From: Hymenobacter gummosus
Lineage (GTDB): Bacteria > Bacteroidota > Bacteroidia > Cytophagales > Hymenobacteraceae
Direction: 5' to 3'
Length of the DNA stretch: 64,000 bases
NCBI RefSeq assembly: GCF_003970915.1
Contig: NZ_RXOF01000015.1
Location: forward strand, 116,464-180,463
The position numbers and the translations under genes are program-made. A model generated the notes under the pieces. It saw nothing but the letters and a program-made list of their open reading frames with translations, was not told the DNA's origin and ran no database searches. Of this stretch, positions 28,316-36,845 are shown piece by piece (within the stretch, counting starts at the first letter, position 1; every line of letters starts with the position of its first letter).

Positions 28316-28735
28316 TTACTGCGTCCGCAGCCAGCCCAGGGCCTCGGCCAGCGTGGGGAAGTAGCGGAAAGTGAGCAGCCCCGGCGGCAGCTGCGCCCCC
28401 ACGGCCTGGGCCGCCAGCCGCCCCAGCGGCGTGCTGTTGTCGACGACGGCGCAGTGGGAATAGCCGGCCTCCCGTACCGCCCGCGGAATCCACTCCTCCG
28501 CCAGCCAGGTACTTACCTCGCTCGGCATGGGCGGGCGCTGCGAATGGTCGCTGAGCAGCTTGCGGTAGCCGAAGTGCGTGAAAGCGCGCAGCGTGTGCTG
28601 GTACACGGCCCGCAGCTCGTCGGGGCTGGTTTTGGCGGCGCTCCAGTGCAAACGCAGAAAATCCTCGCCGGCCACGTGGTTGATGGTAGCGGCGGGGTTC
28701 TGGAAGTAGCAGGCGTCGGGAATGGAATTGGGCAT
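28316..28735 (-). CDS. Small STAS/SpoIIAA-like hypothetical protein
   Basis: A 139-residue cytoplasmic protein. The ATG at 28735 (M-P-N-S-I-P-D-A-C-Y-F) is preferred; the longer frame has a different composition. The alternating pattern A-T-I-N-H-V-A-G-E-D-F-L-R-L-H-W, L-L-S-D-H-S-Q-R-P, A-V-V-D-N-S-T and L-L-T-F-R-Y-F-P-T-L-A-E-A-L-G-W-L matches the SpoIIAA-like fold found in many single-domain Hymenobacter proteins. The serine used by true anti-anti-sigma factors is not clear. Function unknown. Confidence 0.6.
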   Translation of the reverse strand: MPNSIPDACYFQNPAATINHVAGEDFLRLHWSAAKTSPDELRAVYQHTLRAFTHFGYRKLLSDHSQRPPMPSEVSTWLAEEWIPRAVREAGYSHCAVVDNSTPLGRLAAQAVGAQLPPGLLTFRYFPTLAEALGWLRTQ

Positions 28736-28921
28736 AACGGACGAAAATAGCAGAGGCAGCCGACTTGCGGCACGCCGGACGTCCCCGCAATGGGAAGCAG
28801 CGCTAAAAGCCACAACGTACCTCCTTTCGGGAGAGAGCAGAATTGGCGGGGCGGATGCGGAAAAATGCCCCGAAAGCCGCTAGATTCAGCCCACTCTTTT
28901 GCATTTCCTCCTTCTCCCCGC

Positions 28922-30733
28922 ATGAAGAACCGCTACTTCGCCGCCGGTTTGCTGGCCGGCGCCCTGCTGCTGGGCTGCTCGCAGCAGGCTACCACTACCG
29001 AAAACCAAGCGTCGCAGAACGCCACCGCCGCCGACGTGAAAGACCTGGGCACCCTGCTCGACCAGTACTGGGAGGAAAACGCCAAGCTCTTCCCGCTGAA
29101 CGCCACCACCAACGGCGACAACCGCTACAACGACCAGCTGCCCAACGACCAGACGGCCGCCTTCCGCGAGCAGCAGCGCCAGTACTACCAGAAGTACCTC
29201 GACCAGCTCGGACAGTTCGACCGCGAAAAGCTGTCGGACAATGACCGCATCAGCTACGATATCTTCAAATACGACCTGCAGATGAGCCTGGAAGGGCTGA
29301 AGCTGAACACCTGGATGATTCCGTTTCAGCAGTTCTGGGGCCTGCCGCTGAGCATGGCCCAGTACGGGGCCGGCGAGAGTATTCAGCCCTTCAAAACCGC
29401 TCAGGACTACGACAACTGGCTGGGCCGGGTGCGCGGCTTCTCGGTGTGGGCCGATACGGCCATCAGCAACTTCCGCCGCGGCATGCAGGCCGGCGTGGTG
29501 CTGCCCCGCCCGCTGGTGCTGAAGATCATTCCGCAGCTGGAAGCCCAGGTGAAAGCCGACCCCACCCAGAGCGACTTTTACGGCCCCATCCGCAACTTGG
29601 GCAAGACCGGTATTGCCGCCGCCGACCAGCAGCGCATCACCGCGGCCTACCGGGCGGCCATTCAGAACGAGCTGGTGCCCACCTACCGCAAGCTGGGCCA
29701 GTTTATGAAGAACGAGTACCTGCCCAAGGCCCGCACCAGCACCGGCATCGTGTCGGTGCCGGGTGGGGCGGGCATCTACCGCTACTTCGTGCGCTACTGG
29801 ACCACCACCAACAAGCCGGAGGACGAAATCTACAAGACCGGGCTGGCCGAGGTGAAGCGCATCCGGGGCGAGATGGAGCGCGTGCGCCAGCAGGTGGGCT
29901 ACAAGGGCGACCTGAACGCCTTCTTCAACTACATGCGCTCCGACAAGCGCTTCACGCCCTACAAAACCGACGCGCAGGTACTCGACGCCTTCCGCGGCAT
30001 TCAGGCGCGCATCACGCCCAACCTGCCCAAGCTGTTCGGCCGCACGCCCAAAACGCCGTTTGAAATTCGCCAGACCGAGGAGTTCCGCGAGAAATCGGCC
30101 TCGGCCGAGTACCAGCCCGGCACGCCCGACGGCTCCCGCCCCGGCATCTTCTACGTGCCCATTCTCGACGCGAAAACCTTCCGCACCACTTCGGGCATGG
30201 AGTCGCTGTTTCTGCACGAGGCCATTCCGGGCCACCACTACCAGACCTCGCTGCAGCAGGAAAACACCGACCTGCCCAAATTCCGCCGCTTTGCCTGGTA
30301 CGGGGCCATGGGCGAAGGCTGGGCCCTCTACACCGAAAGCCTGGGCAAGGAGCTGGGCCTCTACACCGACCCCTACCAGTACATGGGCGCCCTGGGCGAC
30401 GAAATTCACCGCGCCATCCGCCTGGTCGTCGACGTGGGCATGCACACCAAGGGCATGACGCGCGAGCAGGCCATCAAGTACATGATGGACAACGAGGCCA
30501 TCGACCTGGACGGGGCCACGGCCGAAATCGAGCGGTACATGGCCATTCCAGGGCAGGCGCTGTCGTACAAAATCGGGCAGCTCAAGATCCAGGAGTTGCG
30601 CCGGAAGTACGAGCAGCAGCTGGGCGCGAAGTTCAAGATCCAGGACTTCCACGACGAGCTGCTCAAGGACGGGGTAATGCCCCTGGCCGTGCTGGAGCAG
30701 AAAATGGACGCCTGGGCCGCCAAGCAGCAGTAA
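28922..30733 (+). CDS. DUF885 family lipoprotein, putative metallopeptidase
   Basis: A 603-residue lipoprotein. The ATG at 28922 starts M-K-N-R-Y-F-A-A-G and ends the signal peptide with L-L-L-G-C (Cys19). The long helical body and the zinc-binding motif H-E-A-I-P-G-H-H (His432, Glu433) place it in DUF885, a family of M32/M3-like metal-dependent peptidase folds. R-F-A-W-Y-G-A-M-G-E-G-W-A-L-Y follows, with the likely third zinc ligand Glu. It is predicted to be anchored in the envelope and to degrade peptides. It stands alone with a strong terminator. Confidence 0.88.
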   Translation: MKNRYFAAGLLAGALLLGCSQQATTTENQASQNATAADVKDLGTLLDQYWEENAKLFPLNATTNGDNRYNDQLPNDQTAAFREQQRQYYQKYLDQLGQFDREKLSDNDRISYDIFKYDLQMSLEGLKLNTWMIPFQQFWGLPLSMAQYGAGESIQPFKTAQDYDNWLGRVRGFSVWADTAISNFRRGMQAGVVLPRPLVLKIIPQLEAQVKADPTQSDFYGPIRNLGKTGIAAADQQRITAAYRAAIQNELVPTYRKLGQFMKNEYLPKARTSTGIVSVPGGAGIYRYFVRYWTTTNKPEDEIYKTGLAEVKRIRGEMERVRQQVGYKGDLNAFFNYMRSDKRFTPYKTDAQVLDAFRGIQARITPNLPKLFGRTPKTPFEIRQTEEFREKSASAEYQPGTPDGSRPGIFYVPILDAKTFRTTSGMESLFLHEAIPGHHYQTSLQQENTDLPKFRRFAWYGAMGEGWALYTESLGKELGLYTDPYQYMGALGDEIHRAIRLVVDVGMHTKGMTREQAIKYMMDNEAIDLDGATAEIERYMAIPGQALSYKIGQLKIQELRRKYEQQLGAKFKIQDFHDELLKDGVMPLAVLEQKMDAWAAKQQ

Positions 30734-30745
30734 GCCCGAATACAA

Positions 30746-30791
30746 AACGCCAAACGGCCCCGCAACCTGCGTTGCGGGGCCGTTTGGCGTT
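30746..30791 (+). terminator. Terminator of the DUF885 gene
   Basis: Perfect 21-bp stem (30746-30766 with 30771-30791), loop CTGC, 13 bp after the stop. Confidence 0.85.
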
Positions 30792-30830
30792 CAGGTAGCC
30801 GCGAGACGCAGCGGACTTCCGTGCTGCGGG

Positions 30831-31022
30831 CTACTCCGCCGCGGCGTCGGAGCGGGGCTCCTGGCTGCGGGGCGTGCGGCCGTGCCGCCCGTAGCGGTAG
30901 CGGTGGTACTGGCCCGTAGGCGCCGCCGACGAGGAGTAGCAGTAGCGAGGGGCGGAGCTGGTGGCTACTACGGTTGCGGAGTAGCGGGAATAGGATTTGG
31001 GTTGGGAGGCCGAAAAACTCAT
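30831..31022 (-). CDS. Possible small Ser/Tyr/Arg-rich protein
   Basis: A 63-residue frame, M-S-F-S-A-S-Q-P-K-S-Y... ending S-D-A-A-A-E. Codon third positions are GC-rich as in local genes, and the frame has an ATG. The sequence is Ser/Tyr-rich early and Arg/His-rich later (H-R-Y-R-Y-G-R-H-G-R), likely disordered, without signal peptide. Family unknown. Confidence 0.45.
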   Translation of the reverse strand: MSFSASQPKSYSRYSATVVATSSAPRYCYSSSAAPTGQYHRYRYGRHGRTPRSQEPRSDAAAE

Positions 31023-31210
31023 GGCTAGGGGTAGTGGTTGCCCTCCGGTTTACGCAAGCCGCCCCGGCCGCTTTACCCGGATTTTAAGCCGGAAAACCCT
31101 GATTTTAGCTTCCGGGCCCACTCCGTATTCGTCACCAATGCAACCGGCCCCTGCCGCCCCGCGCCGGGGCGTCAGGGTAGCAGAGGCCGGAGCCAGGCTG
31201 CGAAGCGAGT

Positions 31211-31738
31211 TTAGGTAGTCGAGCCCGTAGTACCGCCGGTGGTACCCGAGGTAGTCGAGCCCGTAGTGCCCGAAGTCGTACCCGAGGTAGTGCCGCTGGT
31301 CGTGCCCGACGTAGTAGTGCCCGAGGTCGTGGTGCCGCTGGTGGTACCGGCAGTAGTGCCCGAAGTGCTACCAGTCGTAGTGCCGCTGGTCGAGCCCGTG
31401 GTGCCCGAAGTAGTACCGCTAGTGGTACTGGAGGTCGTGCTGCCGGTCGTGCCGGAGGTGGTACTGCTGGTGGTGCCTGAGGTGGTGCTGCTGGTAGTAC
31501 CCGAAGTGGTACTGCTAGTGGTGCCAGTTGTGCCAGAAGTGGTGCTGCTGGTAGTGCCAGTAGTGCCGGAGGTGGTGCTTGATGTAGTACCGGACGTGGT
31601 GCCCGAGGTCGTACCCGAGGTCGTGCCGGATGTAGTGCCGGAGGTCGTGCTCGGCGAATCATCGTCGTCGCAGGAGGTCAGGGCAGGGGCCGCGCACAGG
31701 GTCAGGCCCAGCAGCAGTGGAAGCCAGGGTTTACGCAT
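31211..31738 (-). CDS. Lipoprotein made of Ser/Thr/Gly repeats
   Basis: A 175-residue lipoprotein. The signal peptide ends A-L-T-S-C, followed by D-D-D-D-S-P, and then about 145 residues of T-T-S-G, T-T-S-S and T-T-G repeats to the C-terminus. The Asp run after the lipidated Cys is consistent with outer-membrane sorting rules in Bacteroidota. Synonymous codons vary between repeats, so the protein, not just a DNA slippage tract, seems to be selected. It is probably a flexible, possibly O-glycosylated surface stalk (T/S-rich); function unknown. Confidence 0.7.
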   Translation of the reverse strand: MRKPWLPLLLGLTLCAAPALTSCDDDDSPSTTSGTTSGTTSGTTSGTTSGTTSSTTSGTTGTTSSTTSGTTGTTSSTTSGTTSSTTSGTTSSTTSGTTGSTTSSTTSGTTSGTTGSTSGTTTGSTSGTTAGTTSGTTTSGTTTSGTTSGTTSGTTSGTTGSTTSGTTGGTTGSTT

Positions 31739-31902
31739 GACAAGTCAGAATTTGGATGAGAAAATGAGCAATGCTCTTCTGGCTCTTATACGCGTTTCAG
31801 ATGCCCTTTTTGGGGGTGGCGCCAACTGAAATAATACTGATTTTTAATGCGTTATGCGGGCGCGGGCTCCGGGGTTATACCCAAATCGAAGTAGGCCGGC
31901 CG

Positions 31903-31939
31903 AAAAAAAGCCGCCCTCCGCGGTGACGCAGAGGGCGGC
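31903..31939 (-). terminator. Terminator of the lipoprotein gene at 31965
   Basis: Stem GCCGCCCTC (31910-31918) with GAGGGCGGC (31931-31939) and a T-run on the minus strand (31903-31909), 26 bp past the stop. Confidence 0.85.
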
Positions 31940-31964
31940 CGTAAACGGGGCGGTAGCAGCAGGC

Positions 31965-32477
31965 TTAGTTTTGGGCGCCGCGCCGGGGCTGGTTGGTCTG
32001 CTGCGTCGACCCGGTGCCATTCATCGACTCACTGGCGCCCGTCGGGTTGGTTTCGCGCGGGGCGTTGCCGAGGGTACCGCGGCCCTGGCCGCTGCTGTTG
32101 CTGGCGCCGCTGGTAGTGCCCGGCACTTCGGTGTCGGAGGTGCCGCGGTTGGTCAGGCTCCGGCCGCTGGTGGTGCTGCTGCCGTCGGTGGTGCCGCCGT
32201 CGGTGTACTTAGAGGTGTTCGGCTCACCGCCGGGCTGCGAGCTGATGGCTTCGGCCGTGGAGCGGTTCAGGGAGCCGGTGCCGACGGGGCGGTAGGCCTT
32301 GCCGCCGCCCGACACGCTGTCGCGCTCGGTATCGACGCGGGTGGCGGGGGGAGCCGAGGCGAAGGAGTCGTTGTTGGTGCGGTCGTTGACGCCGGGGTTC
32401 AGCGGGTTGCCGCTGTCGCAGGAGGCTAGGGGCAGCAGAAGCAGAGCGGCGCCGAGCACGCGAAGGGAGGTCAGCAT
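31965..32477 (-). CDS. Low-complexity Ser/Thr/Asn/Gly-rich lipoprotein
   Basis: A 170-residue lipoprotein starting at the ATG 32477 (M-L-T-S-L-R-V-L-G-A), lipobox L-A-S-C (Cys20) then D-S-G-N-P-L-N-P-G. The rest is disordered and rich in G, S, T, N and R, ending R-R-G-A-Q-N. The longer frame to 33404 runs across the PP-loop gene on the other strand and is not real. It has no domain and resembles in style, not in repeat, the genes at 31211, 36846 and 37612. Probably surface exposed. Confidence 0.75.
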   Translation of the reverse strand: MLTSLRVLGAALLLLPLASCDSGNPLNPGVNDRTNNDSFASAPPATRVDTERDSVSGGGKAYRPVGTGSLNRSTAEAISSQPGGEPNTSKYTDGGTTDGSSTTSGRSLTNRGTSDTEVPGTTSGASNSSGQGRGTLGNAPRETNPTGASESMNGTGSTQQTNQPRRGAQN

Positions 32478-32632
32478 AGCGGATGCGGGAGGGTTTGGAA
32501 TGAGAGAAGCGCAGTGCGTGTGCCCGTATACGCGGGCGAGGCCAAATATGGTCATGCCGGCCGATTCTCCGGCGCGTGAAGCAACCGGATTTTTTCGGTA
32601 CTGCCGGGCTGCCGGCAATTCGCGCCACGCCG

Positions 32633-32640
32633 TAGGTTTG
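32633..32640 (+). promoter_or_regulatory. Bacteroidota -7 element for the Dph6-like gene (leaderless)
   Basis: TAGGTTTG matches TAnnTTTG and ends 5 bp before the GTG at 32646, so transcription would begin near or at the start codon, giving a leaderless mRNA. This supports the GTG start. Confidence 0.55.
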
Positions 32641-32645
32641 CGGCT

Positions 32646-33386
32646 GTGCATCCTACTGACATCCGCCCGCTGCCCGCCGTGATGAGCTGGAGCGGGGGCA
32701 AAGACTCGGCCCTGGGCCTCTACCACGCCCTGCGCGCCCCCGCGCTGCGCCCCGCCCACCTGCTCACCACCCTCAATGAGCACTACGGCCGCGTGGCCAT
32801 GCACGGCGTGCGCGCCGAGCTGCTGCAGGCCCAGGCCCGGCGCATCGGCCTGCCGCTGACGGAGGTGTGGCTGCCCGAAATGCCCTCGATGGAAATCTAC
32901 GAGCAGCGCATGACGGCGGCCCTGGATGAGCTGGCGGCCGGGGGCGTGCGCACCAGCCTTTTCGGCGACCTGCACCTGGCCGATCTGCGCCAGTACCGCG
33001 AGCAGCAGCTGGCCCGCATCGGCTGGCAGGCGCGCTTTCCCATCTGGCATAAGCCCGCCGCCGAGCTGCTGGCCGAGTTCTTCGATCTGGGCTTCCGGGC
33101 CATTGTGGTGTGCGTGAGCGAGCAGCACCTCGACCAAAGCTTCTGCGGCCGGGAGCTGGACCGCGACTTTATCCGCGACCTGCCCGCCACGGTGGATAGC
33201 TGCGGCGAAAACGGCGAGTACCACAGCTTCGTGTACGACGCGCCCTATTTCAGCCAGCCCATAGCCGTGCAGCGCGGCGAGCTGCTGCGCCGCACCTACC
33301 AGAGCCCCGCCGCGGCTACCGATGACGAGCCCGACCCCCTTGGCGCCGCCTTCTGGTACTGCGACCTGCTGCCGGCCGGGACGTAG
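32646..33386 (+). CDS. Dph6-like ATP-pyrophosphatase (diphthine-ammonia ligase family)
   Basis: A 246-residue cytoplasmic protein with the PP-loop S-G-G-K-D-S at about residue 16, followed by A-L-G-L-Y-H. Other family features are L-L-T-T-L-N, H-G-V-R-A-E-L-L, F-G-D-L-H-L-A-D-L-R and G-E-N-G-E-Y-H-S-F-V. In eukaryotes and archaea this family amidates diphthine; bacteria lack diphthamide, so the real substrate is unknown. GTG 32646 is preferred over ATG 32682 because the promoter lies at 32633-32640 and family members have about ten residues before S-W-S-G-G-K. Confidence 0.85.
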   Translation: MHPTDIRPLPAVMSWSGGKDSALGLYHALRAPALRPAHLLTTLNEHYGRVAMHGVRAELLQAQARRIGLPLTEVWLPEMPSMEIYEQRMTAALDELAAGGVRTSLFGDLHLADLRQYREQQLARIGWQARFPIWHKPAAELLAEFFDLGFRAIVVCVSEQHLDQSFCGRELDRDFIRDLPATVDSCGENGEYHSFVYDAPYFSQPIAVQRGELLRRTYQSPAAATDDEPDPLGAAFWYCDLLPAGT

Positions 33387-33398
33387 TCCGGCGCCAAA

Positions 33399-33947
33399 GC
33401 CCACCGCTTCGAGAAGCGGCGGGCATTTCAGCTTGTTGAAGTGCTCCGCTTCAAGTCGCGGTGCCTCATTCTGGTTGTTGCCGCGTCCCGCTTCAACTCT
33501 CGACGCCCTGCAATAAGTAATGAAATACCCCGCGTCTAGTCGCGAGGCACTATTCCAGGTTGTCGAAGTGCCCCGCGACTAGACGCGGGACATTTCTACA
33601 CTTGATGTTGCGTCCCGGGACTAATCGCGGGCCACTTTTCGCCTCACCGAAGTGCTTCGAGACAAGTCCCGGCGGGCTGCGCACTTCCGCCGTGCGGCTG
33701 CCGATAAGTCCGGGCGGGGGGGGCAACCCGAAAATGGCTTCGCCGGCAACTCAGGGCGGGGTTTGGCATGATGCGAAAGTCCCCGCTGAGTAGTCGGGGC
33801 GGGCCTCTACGACTGAAAAAGTGTCCGCTGAGTAGTCGGAGCAGGCTTTTACGCTTTGGAAAGTGCCTCCTGAGCTGGTGGCAAAGGGTTTCTCGTAATA
33901 CAAAAGTGCCCGCCGAGTAATCGGTGGGCACTTTTCATATCACAGCG
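33399..33947. repeat. Tandem array of 13 terminator-like hairpins (42-43 bp period)
   Basis: Unit starts: 33399, 33441, 33483, 33526, 33568, 33610, 33652, 33694, 33736, 33779, 33821, 33863, 33906. Each has an about 26-bp imperfect palindrome close to GTGCCCCGC-GAGTAGTC-GCGGGGCAC, then an about 16-bp variable segment rich in T at its start and A at its end (often GAA or AAAA before the next GTGC). Stems vary but keep pairing in many units; units 5 and 13 fold well. It fills the gap between convergent genes ending at 33386 and 33968. Confidence 0.9.
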
Positions 33948-33967
33948 GGCTGAATCGGCCGGCGCAC

Positions 33968-35071
33968 CTACAGGTTCTGCGGCCCCGGAAACCAGCCGTC
34001 GGTTTCGTCCACCGGCGTAAACGGGTCGACGCTGTAGGCGGCCGGGTCGTCGAGGTGGTGCTGGCGGTGGCGGCGGTAGCGCTTGTAAGACTTGCGGCCC
34101 TCGTCGCGCTGGCTGAGCCAGATGCCGATGCCCAGGCCGATAGTCGCGGCCAGGCCACCCAGAATCCACGGCAGGCGCGCGTCGTGGGCGGGCGGGGGCA
34201 CGGCCCGCACGCCCGATTCGTCGGCCACGGCGGGGGCATCCACGTAGCGGCCCGCGGCGGGCACGGCCAGCTCGCGGAAGTGCTGGGCCAGCTCCGTCAG
34301 CTCGCGCTGCAGCACCGCCCCGCGCATCGGGATGCCGTGGCCGGTGGCCGCCACGGCGGGCTGTAGCCGGGCCAGGCGCTCCACCGAGCGGCGCGCCGAT
34401 TCCCAGTCGCAGGTGAAGTAGCGGGGCGGGCCGTGCACCTCCTGGCGCTGCTCCCACACCGCCAGCGCCGATTCCTGCTGGGTGGTCACGAAGGCGTCGC
34501 CGGCAATGAGCACCCGGTCGGACTCGCGGAAAAACGACACGTGGCCGGGCGAGTGGCCGGGCGTAAACACCCAGCGCCAGTCCGTCAGCACCGGCACCGA
34601 GCCGTCGTCGGGCAGGGGCTGGGCGCGGCGGCTCACGTCGTAGGGGTGCTTGGGGTAGAGCCCCGACAGCCAGGCCATGGCCCCGCCGCCGGCCGTGGGG
34701 TCGGGCGGGGGGTAGCTGGAGCGGCCGGTGATGTAGGGCATTTCGAGCGGGTGAGCGTACACGGGCACGTTCCAGTAGTTGGCCAGGCTTTCGAGGGCGC
34801 CGGCGTGGTCGAAGTGGCCGTGGGTGAGGATGATGGCCTCGGGGCGGGCATCGGGGCCGAACAGCTGCTCGGCCGTGCGCCGGATTTTGCCGGCCGCGCC
34901 CGGCAGGCCCGCGTCGATGAGCACCCAGGGGCCGGTGTTGTAGCCCTGGCGCACGAAGAACAGGTTGACGAACACGTTGCGCAGCGCCCACACGCCGGGG
35001 GCCACAAACTGCAGCTCGGGCGTGGTGGCCCGGTTGGGGCGGGCTTTGAGGTGGTCCAGATACTCGCTCAT
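33968..35071 (-). CDS. MBL-fold metallohydrolase with C-terminal membrane anchor
   Basis: A 367-residue protein. The metallo-beta-lactamase fold is shown by L-T-H-G-H-F-D-H-A-G (about residue 83), then the H-P-L-E-M segment, F-T-P-G-H-S-P-G-H-V-S-F-F, G-D-A-F-V (metal Asp) and A-T-G-H-G-I-P. After about residue 280 comes a hydrophobic helix (I-L-G-G-L-A-A-T-I-G-L-G-I-G-I) and a basic tail with K-R-Y-R-R-H-R. A C-terminal transmembrane helix is unusual for this family. The substrate cannot be told. The hairpin array ends 21 bp past the stop. Confidence 0.85.
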   Translation of the reverse strand: MSEYLDHLKARPNRATTPELQFVAPGVWALRNVFVNLFFVRQGYNTGPWVLIDAGLPGAAGKIRRTAEQLFGPDARPEAIILTHGHFDHAGALESLANYWNVPVYAHPLEMPYITGRSSYPPPDPTAGGGAMAWLSGLYPKHPYDVSRRAQPLPDDGSVPVLTDWRWVFTPGHSPGHVSFFRESDRVLIAGDAFVTTQQESALAVWEQRQEVHGPPRYFTCDWESARRSVERLARLQPAVAATGHGIPMRGAVLQRELTELAQHFRELAVPAAGRYVDAPAVADESGVRAVPPPAHDARLPWILGGLAATIGLGIGIWLSQRDEGRKSYKRYRRHRQHHLDDPAAYSVDPFTPVDETDGWFPGPQNL

Positions 35072-35200
35072 AGGGAATGAAGGTCGGATGGTCAGAAGGA
35101 AAGTAGCCGGCGTTGCGCACGGGCAGCGCCGACCAGGAGAAGCAGAAACGGCAAGTCAGCGGAACAACCCACCTGCCAGAAAGAAGTCAGTACGCTTTAT

Positions 35201-35232
35201 TCACTCATTCACTCATTCACTCAGTCACTCAG
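35201..35232. repeat. Four tandem 8-bp repeats overlapping a stop codon
   Basis: TCACTCAT TCACTCAT TCACTCAG TCACTCAG. The third base of the final unit region supplies the TGA stop of the HTTM gene (complement of 35229-35231). Unit-number change would move the 3' end of that gene's transcript only slightly. Confidence 0.7.
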
Positions 35233-36833
35233 GGCGCGCAGCCGCAGAGCACCTCCCGTTTCACCGGCTCGGTGCGGTAGCGCGGCAGCGACACTTCCTT
35301 CATGTACACCACCTCCAGCTGCTTGAGCCGCGGGTTGCGCGGGTTTTCCTGCCAGAGGCGCAGCAGGTAGTTGCAGTAGTAGGGCCGCATCCAGCTGTTG
35401 CTCACGAACAGGTAATTCTCGGAGTACTTGCGCCACCGGTCGTTTTTGTGCAGCGCCATGATGGAGTAGGGCTTCCGGTACGTCACGGGCCGGCCGCCGC
35501 GGTACAAATCGAGCAGGCGGCCGTCCCGGGTGCGGCCTTCCAGAATGTACCAGCCGTCGTCCTTGAACACGGTGGGCGCAAACATGCCCCAGTGCTGGTC
35601 GGTGCGAAACAGGTAGCCAAACCAGCGCAGCGGCTCGCGCAGGGCGTAGTCGGGGCGGGCAATGCCGTCGAGGTTCCACCAGATGGTGTAGGCCAGCAGC
35701 ACGTAGAGCACGGTGTCGCGCAGGGCGGGCAGCAGACGGAAGTGCCGGTGTGCCCGCGCCGCCGGGTGCCAGTCGGCCTGCACCCGCAGCTGCCAGGGCC
35801 ACTGCCAGGTGGGCAGGCGGGGCCGGTAGCCCCAGGCGCGGCGCAGCGGTGGGCCCAGCCGGCGCTCCAGCCAGCTGAGGGCCGAAGCGGGCAGCAGGCC
35901 CAGCACGGAGGCGAAGTTGATGAGGAAGAACAGCCCCACGAACAGCGTCAGGCTGATGATGGTGTGAAAGCCGAAGATGGCCGCCACGAACACCAGCCGC
36001 CACACCGGGGTGGCTACCGGAATGAACAGCAGCACCGGCAGCAGCAGCTCCATGTAGAAGGTGAGGTGCGTGAGGGCCCGCAGCAGCTCGTAGTGCGGGT
36101 AGAGCAGCCGGCCGCCGGGCATCAGCAGCTGGTCCAAGCTCAGGGCGTAGTACAGGGCCGTGCCCTCGGTGCGCCATTCGGGGCCGCTTTTTAGGGCCGC
36201 CGTGCACACGTACACCAGGGCCAGCTGCACCACGTAGGCCACCGTGGCGGCGCTGAAGTACTCGTAGCGGGCGGGCGGGGGCTGGTCCTGGGCATCCTTG
36301 GCCCACACCCGGCCCCAGGGCAGGAAAATGCCCCAGAACAGCAGCATGCGCAGCAAATCGTCGCCGCCCTGCACTATCATCGGGTTGCGGTTCTGCACCG
36401 ATACCAGCAGCATCCACGACAGCACCGTCATCAGCCGGGTGCGCCAGCCCAGCAGCAGCCCCACGGCGCAGCCGGCCGCCGTCAGAAACAGCAGGGCCTG
36501 CACCTGCCACAGCCCGCTGCTGGTGTGCACCGAAAACTCGTAGGGGTTCCAGGCGCGCTCAAACAGCACGTACAGCGGCAGCACGCCCAGGTTGGTGTAG
36601 TGTGCCTCCAGGTCGGTACTGCGGATGGCCAGGTCGAGCAGCACCACGGCCGCCACGGCCATGCGCAGCAGCGCCAGGGCGCGCAAATCGAGTACGAAGG
36701 GCCGCCGCAGCACCGCCCACCCCCGCGCGGCCGGCCGTTCGGGAGGCGGGGCAGGGGAGGGCGCAGAAAGGGCAACTTCCGCGGGGGGAAGTTGCCCTGA
36801 CGCCCGGTCCAGCAAGTCGGCCGAGTACTGCAA
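35229..36833 (-). CDS. HTTM-domain membrane protein (vitamin K-dependent carboxylase-like)
   Basis: A protein of about 530 residues with ten or more hydrophobic segments. The HTTM-type region includes L-R-M-A-V-A-A-V-V-L-L-D-L-A-I-R, H-Y-T-N-L-G-V-L-P, Q-N-R-N-P-M-I-V-Q-G-G-D-D-L-L-R and F-L-P-W-G-R. HTTM proteins resemble gamma-glutamyl carboxylase but their bacterial function is unclear. The start is uncertain: TTG 36833 lies in a possible -7 element (TGACTTTG, 36831-36838), TTG 36815 follows it and GTG 36713 would begin just before the conserved part. The Pro-rich N-terminus has GC-rich third positions, so 36815 is plausible. Confidence 0.75.
   Translation of the reverse strand: MQYSADLLDRASGQLPPAEVALSAPSPAPPPERPAARGWAVLRRPFVLDLRALALLRMAVAAVVLLDLAIRSTDLEAHYTNLGVLPLYVLFERAWNPYEFSVHTSSGLWQVQALLFLTAAGCAVGLLLGWRTRLMTVLSWMLLVSVQNRNPMIVQGGDDLLRMLLFWGIFLPWGRVWAKDAQDQPPPARYEYFSAATVAYVVQLALVYVCTAALKSGPEWRTEGTALYYALSLDQLLMPGGRLLYPHYELLRALTHLTFYMELLLPVLLFIPVATPVWRLVFVAAIFGFHTIISLTLFVGLFFLINFASVLGLLPASALSWLERRLGPPLRRAWGYRPRLPTWQWPWQLRVQADWHPAARAHRHFRLLPALRDTVLYVLLAYTIWWNLDGIARPDYALREPLRWFGYLFRTDQHWGMFAPTVFKDDGWYILEGRTRDGRLLDLYRGGRPVTYRKPYSIMALHKNDRWRKYSENYLFVSNSWMRPYYCNYLLRLWQENPRNPRLKQLEVVYMKEVSLPRYRTEPVKREVLCGCAP
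36770..36797 (-). terminator. Perfect hairpin at the start of the HTTM frame
   Basis: GGGCAACTTCC (36770-36780) with GGAAGTTGCCC (36787-36797). On the minus strand it follows the low-complexity gene at 36846 by about 50 bp and may be its terminator, overlapping the 5' end of the HTTM gene. Confidence 0.5.
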
Positions 36834-36845
36834 AGTCAGCTGGGA

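Noticed and set aside
31239-31829. Val/Pro/Glu-rich plus-strand frame
   Set aside because: It is the antisense reading of the Ser/Thr/Gly repeat gene at 31211.
33399-33947. CRISPR array
   Set aside because: Repeats vary between units, spacers are about 16 bp, and no cas genes are in the window. The units look like terminator hairpins instead.
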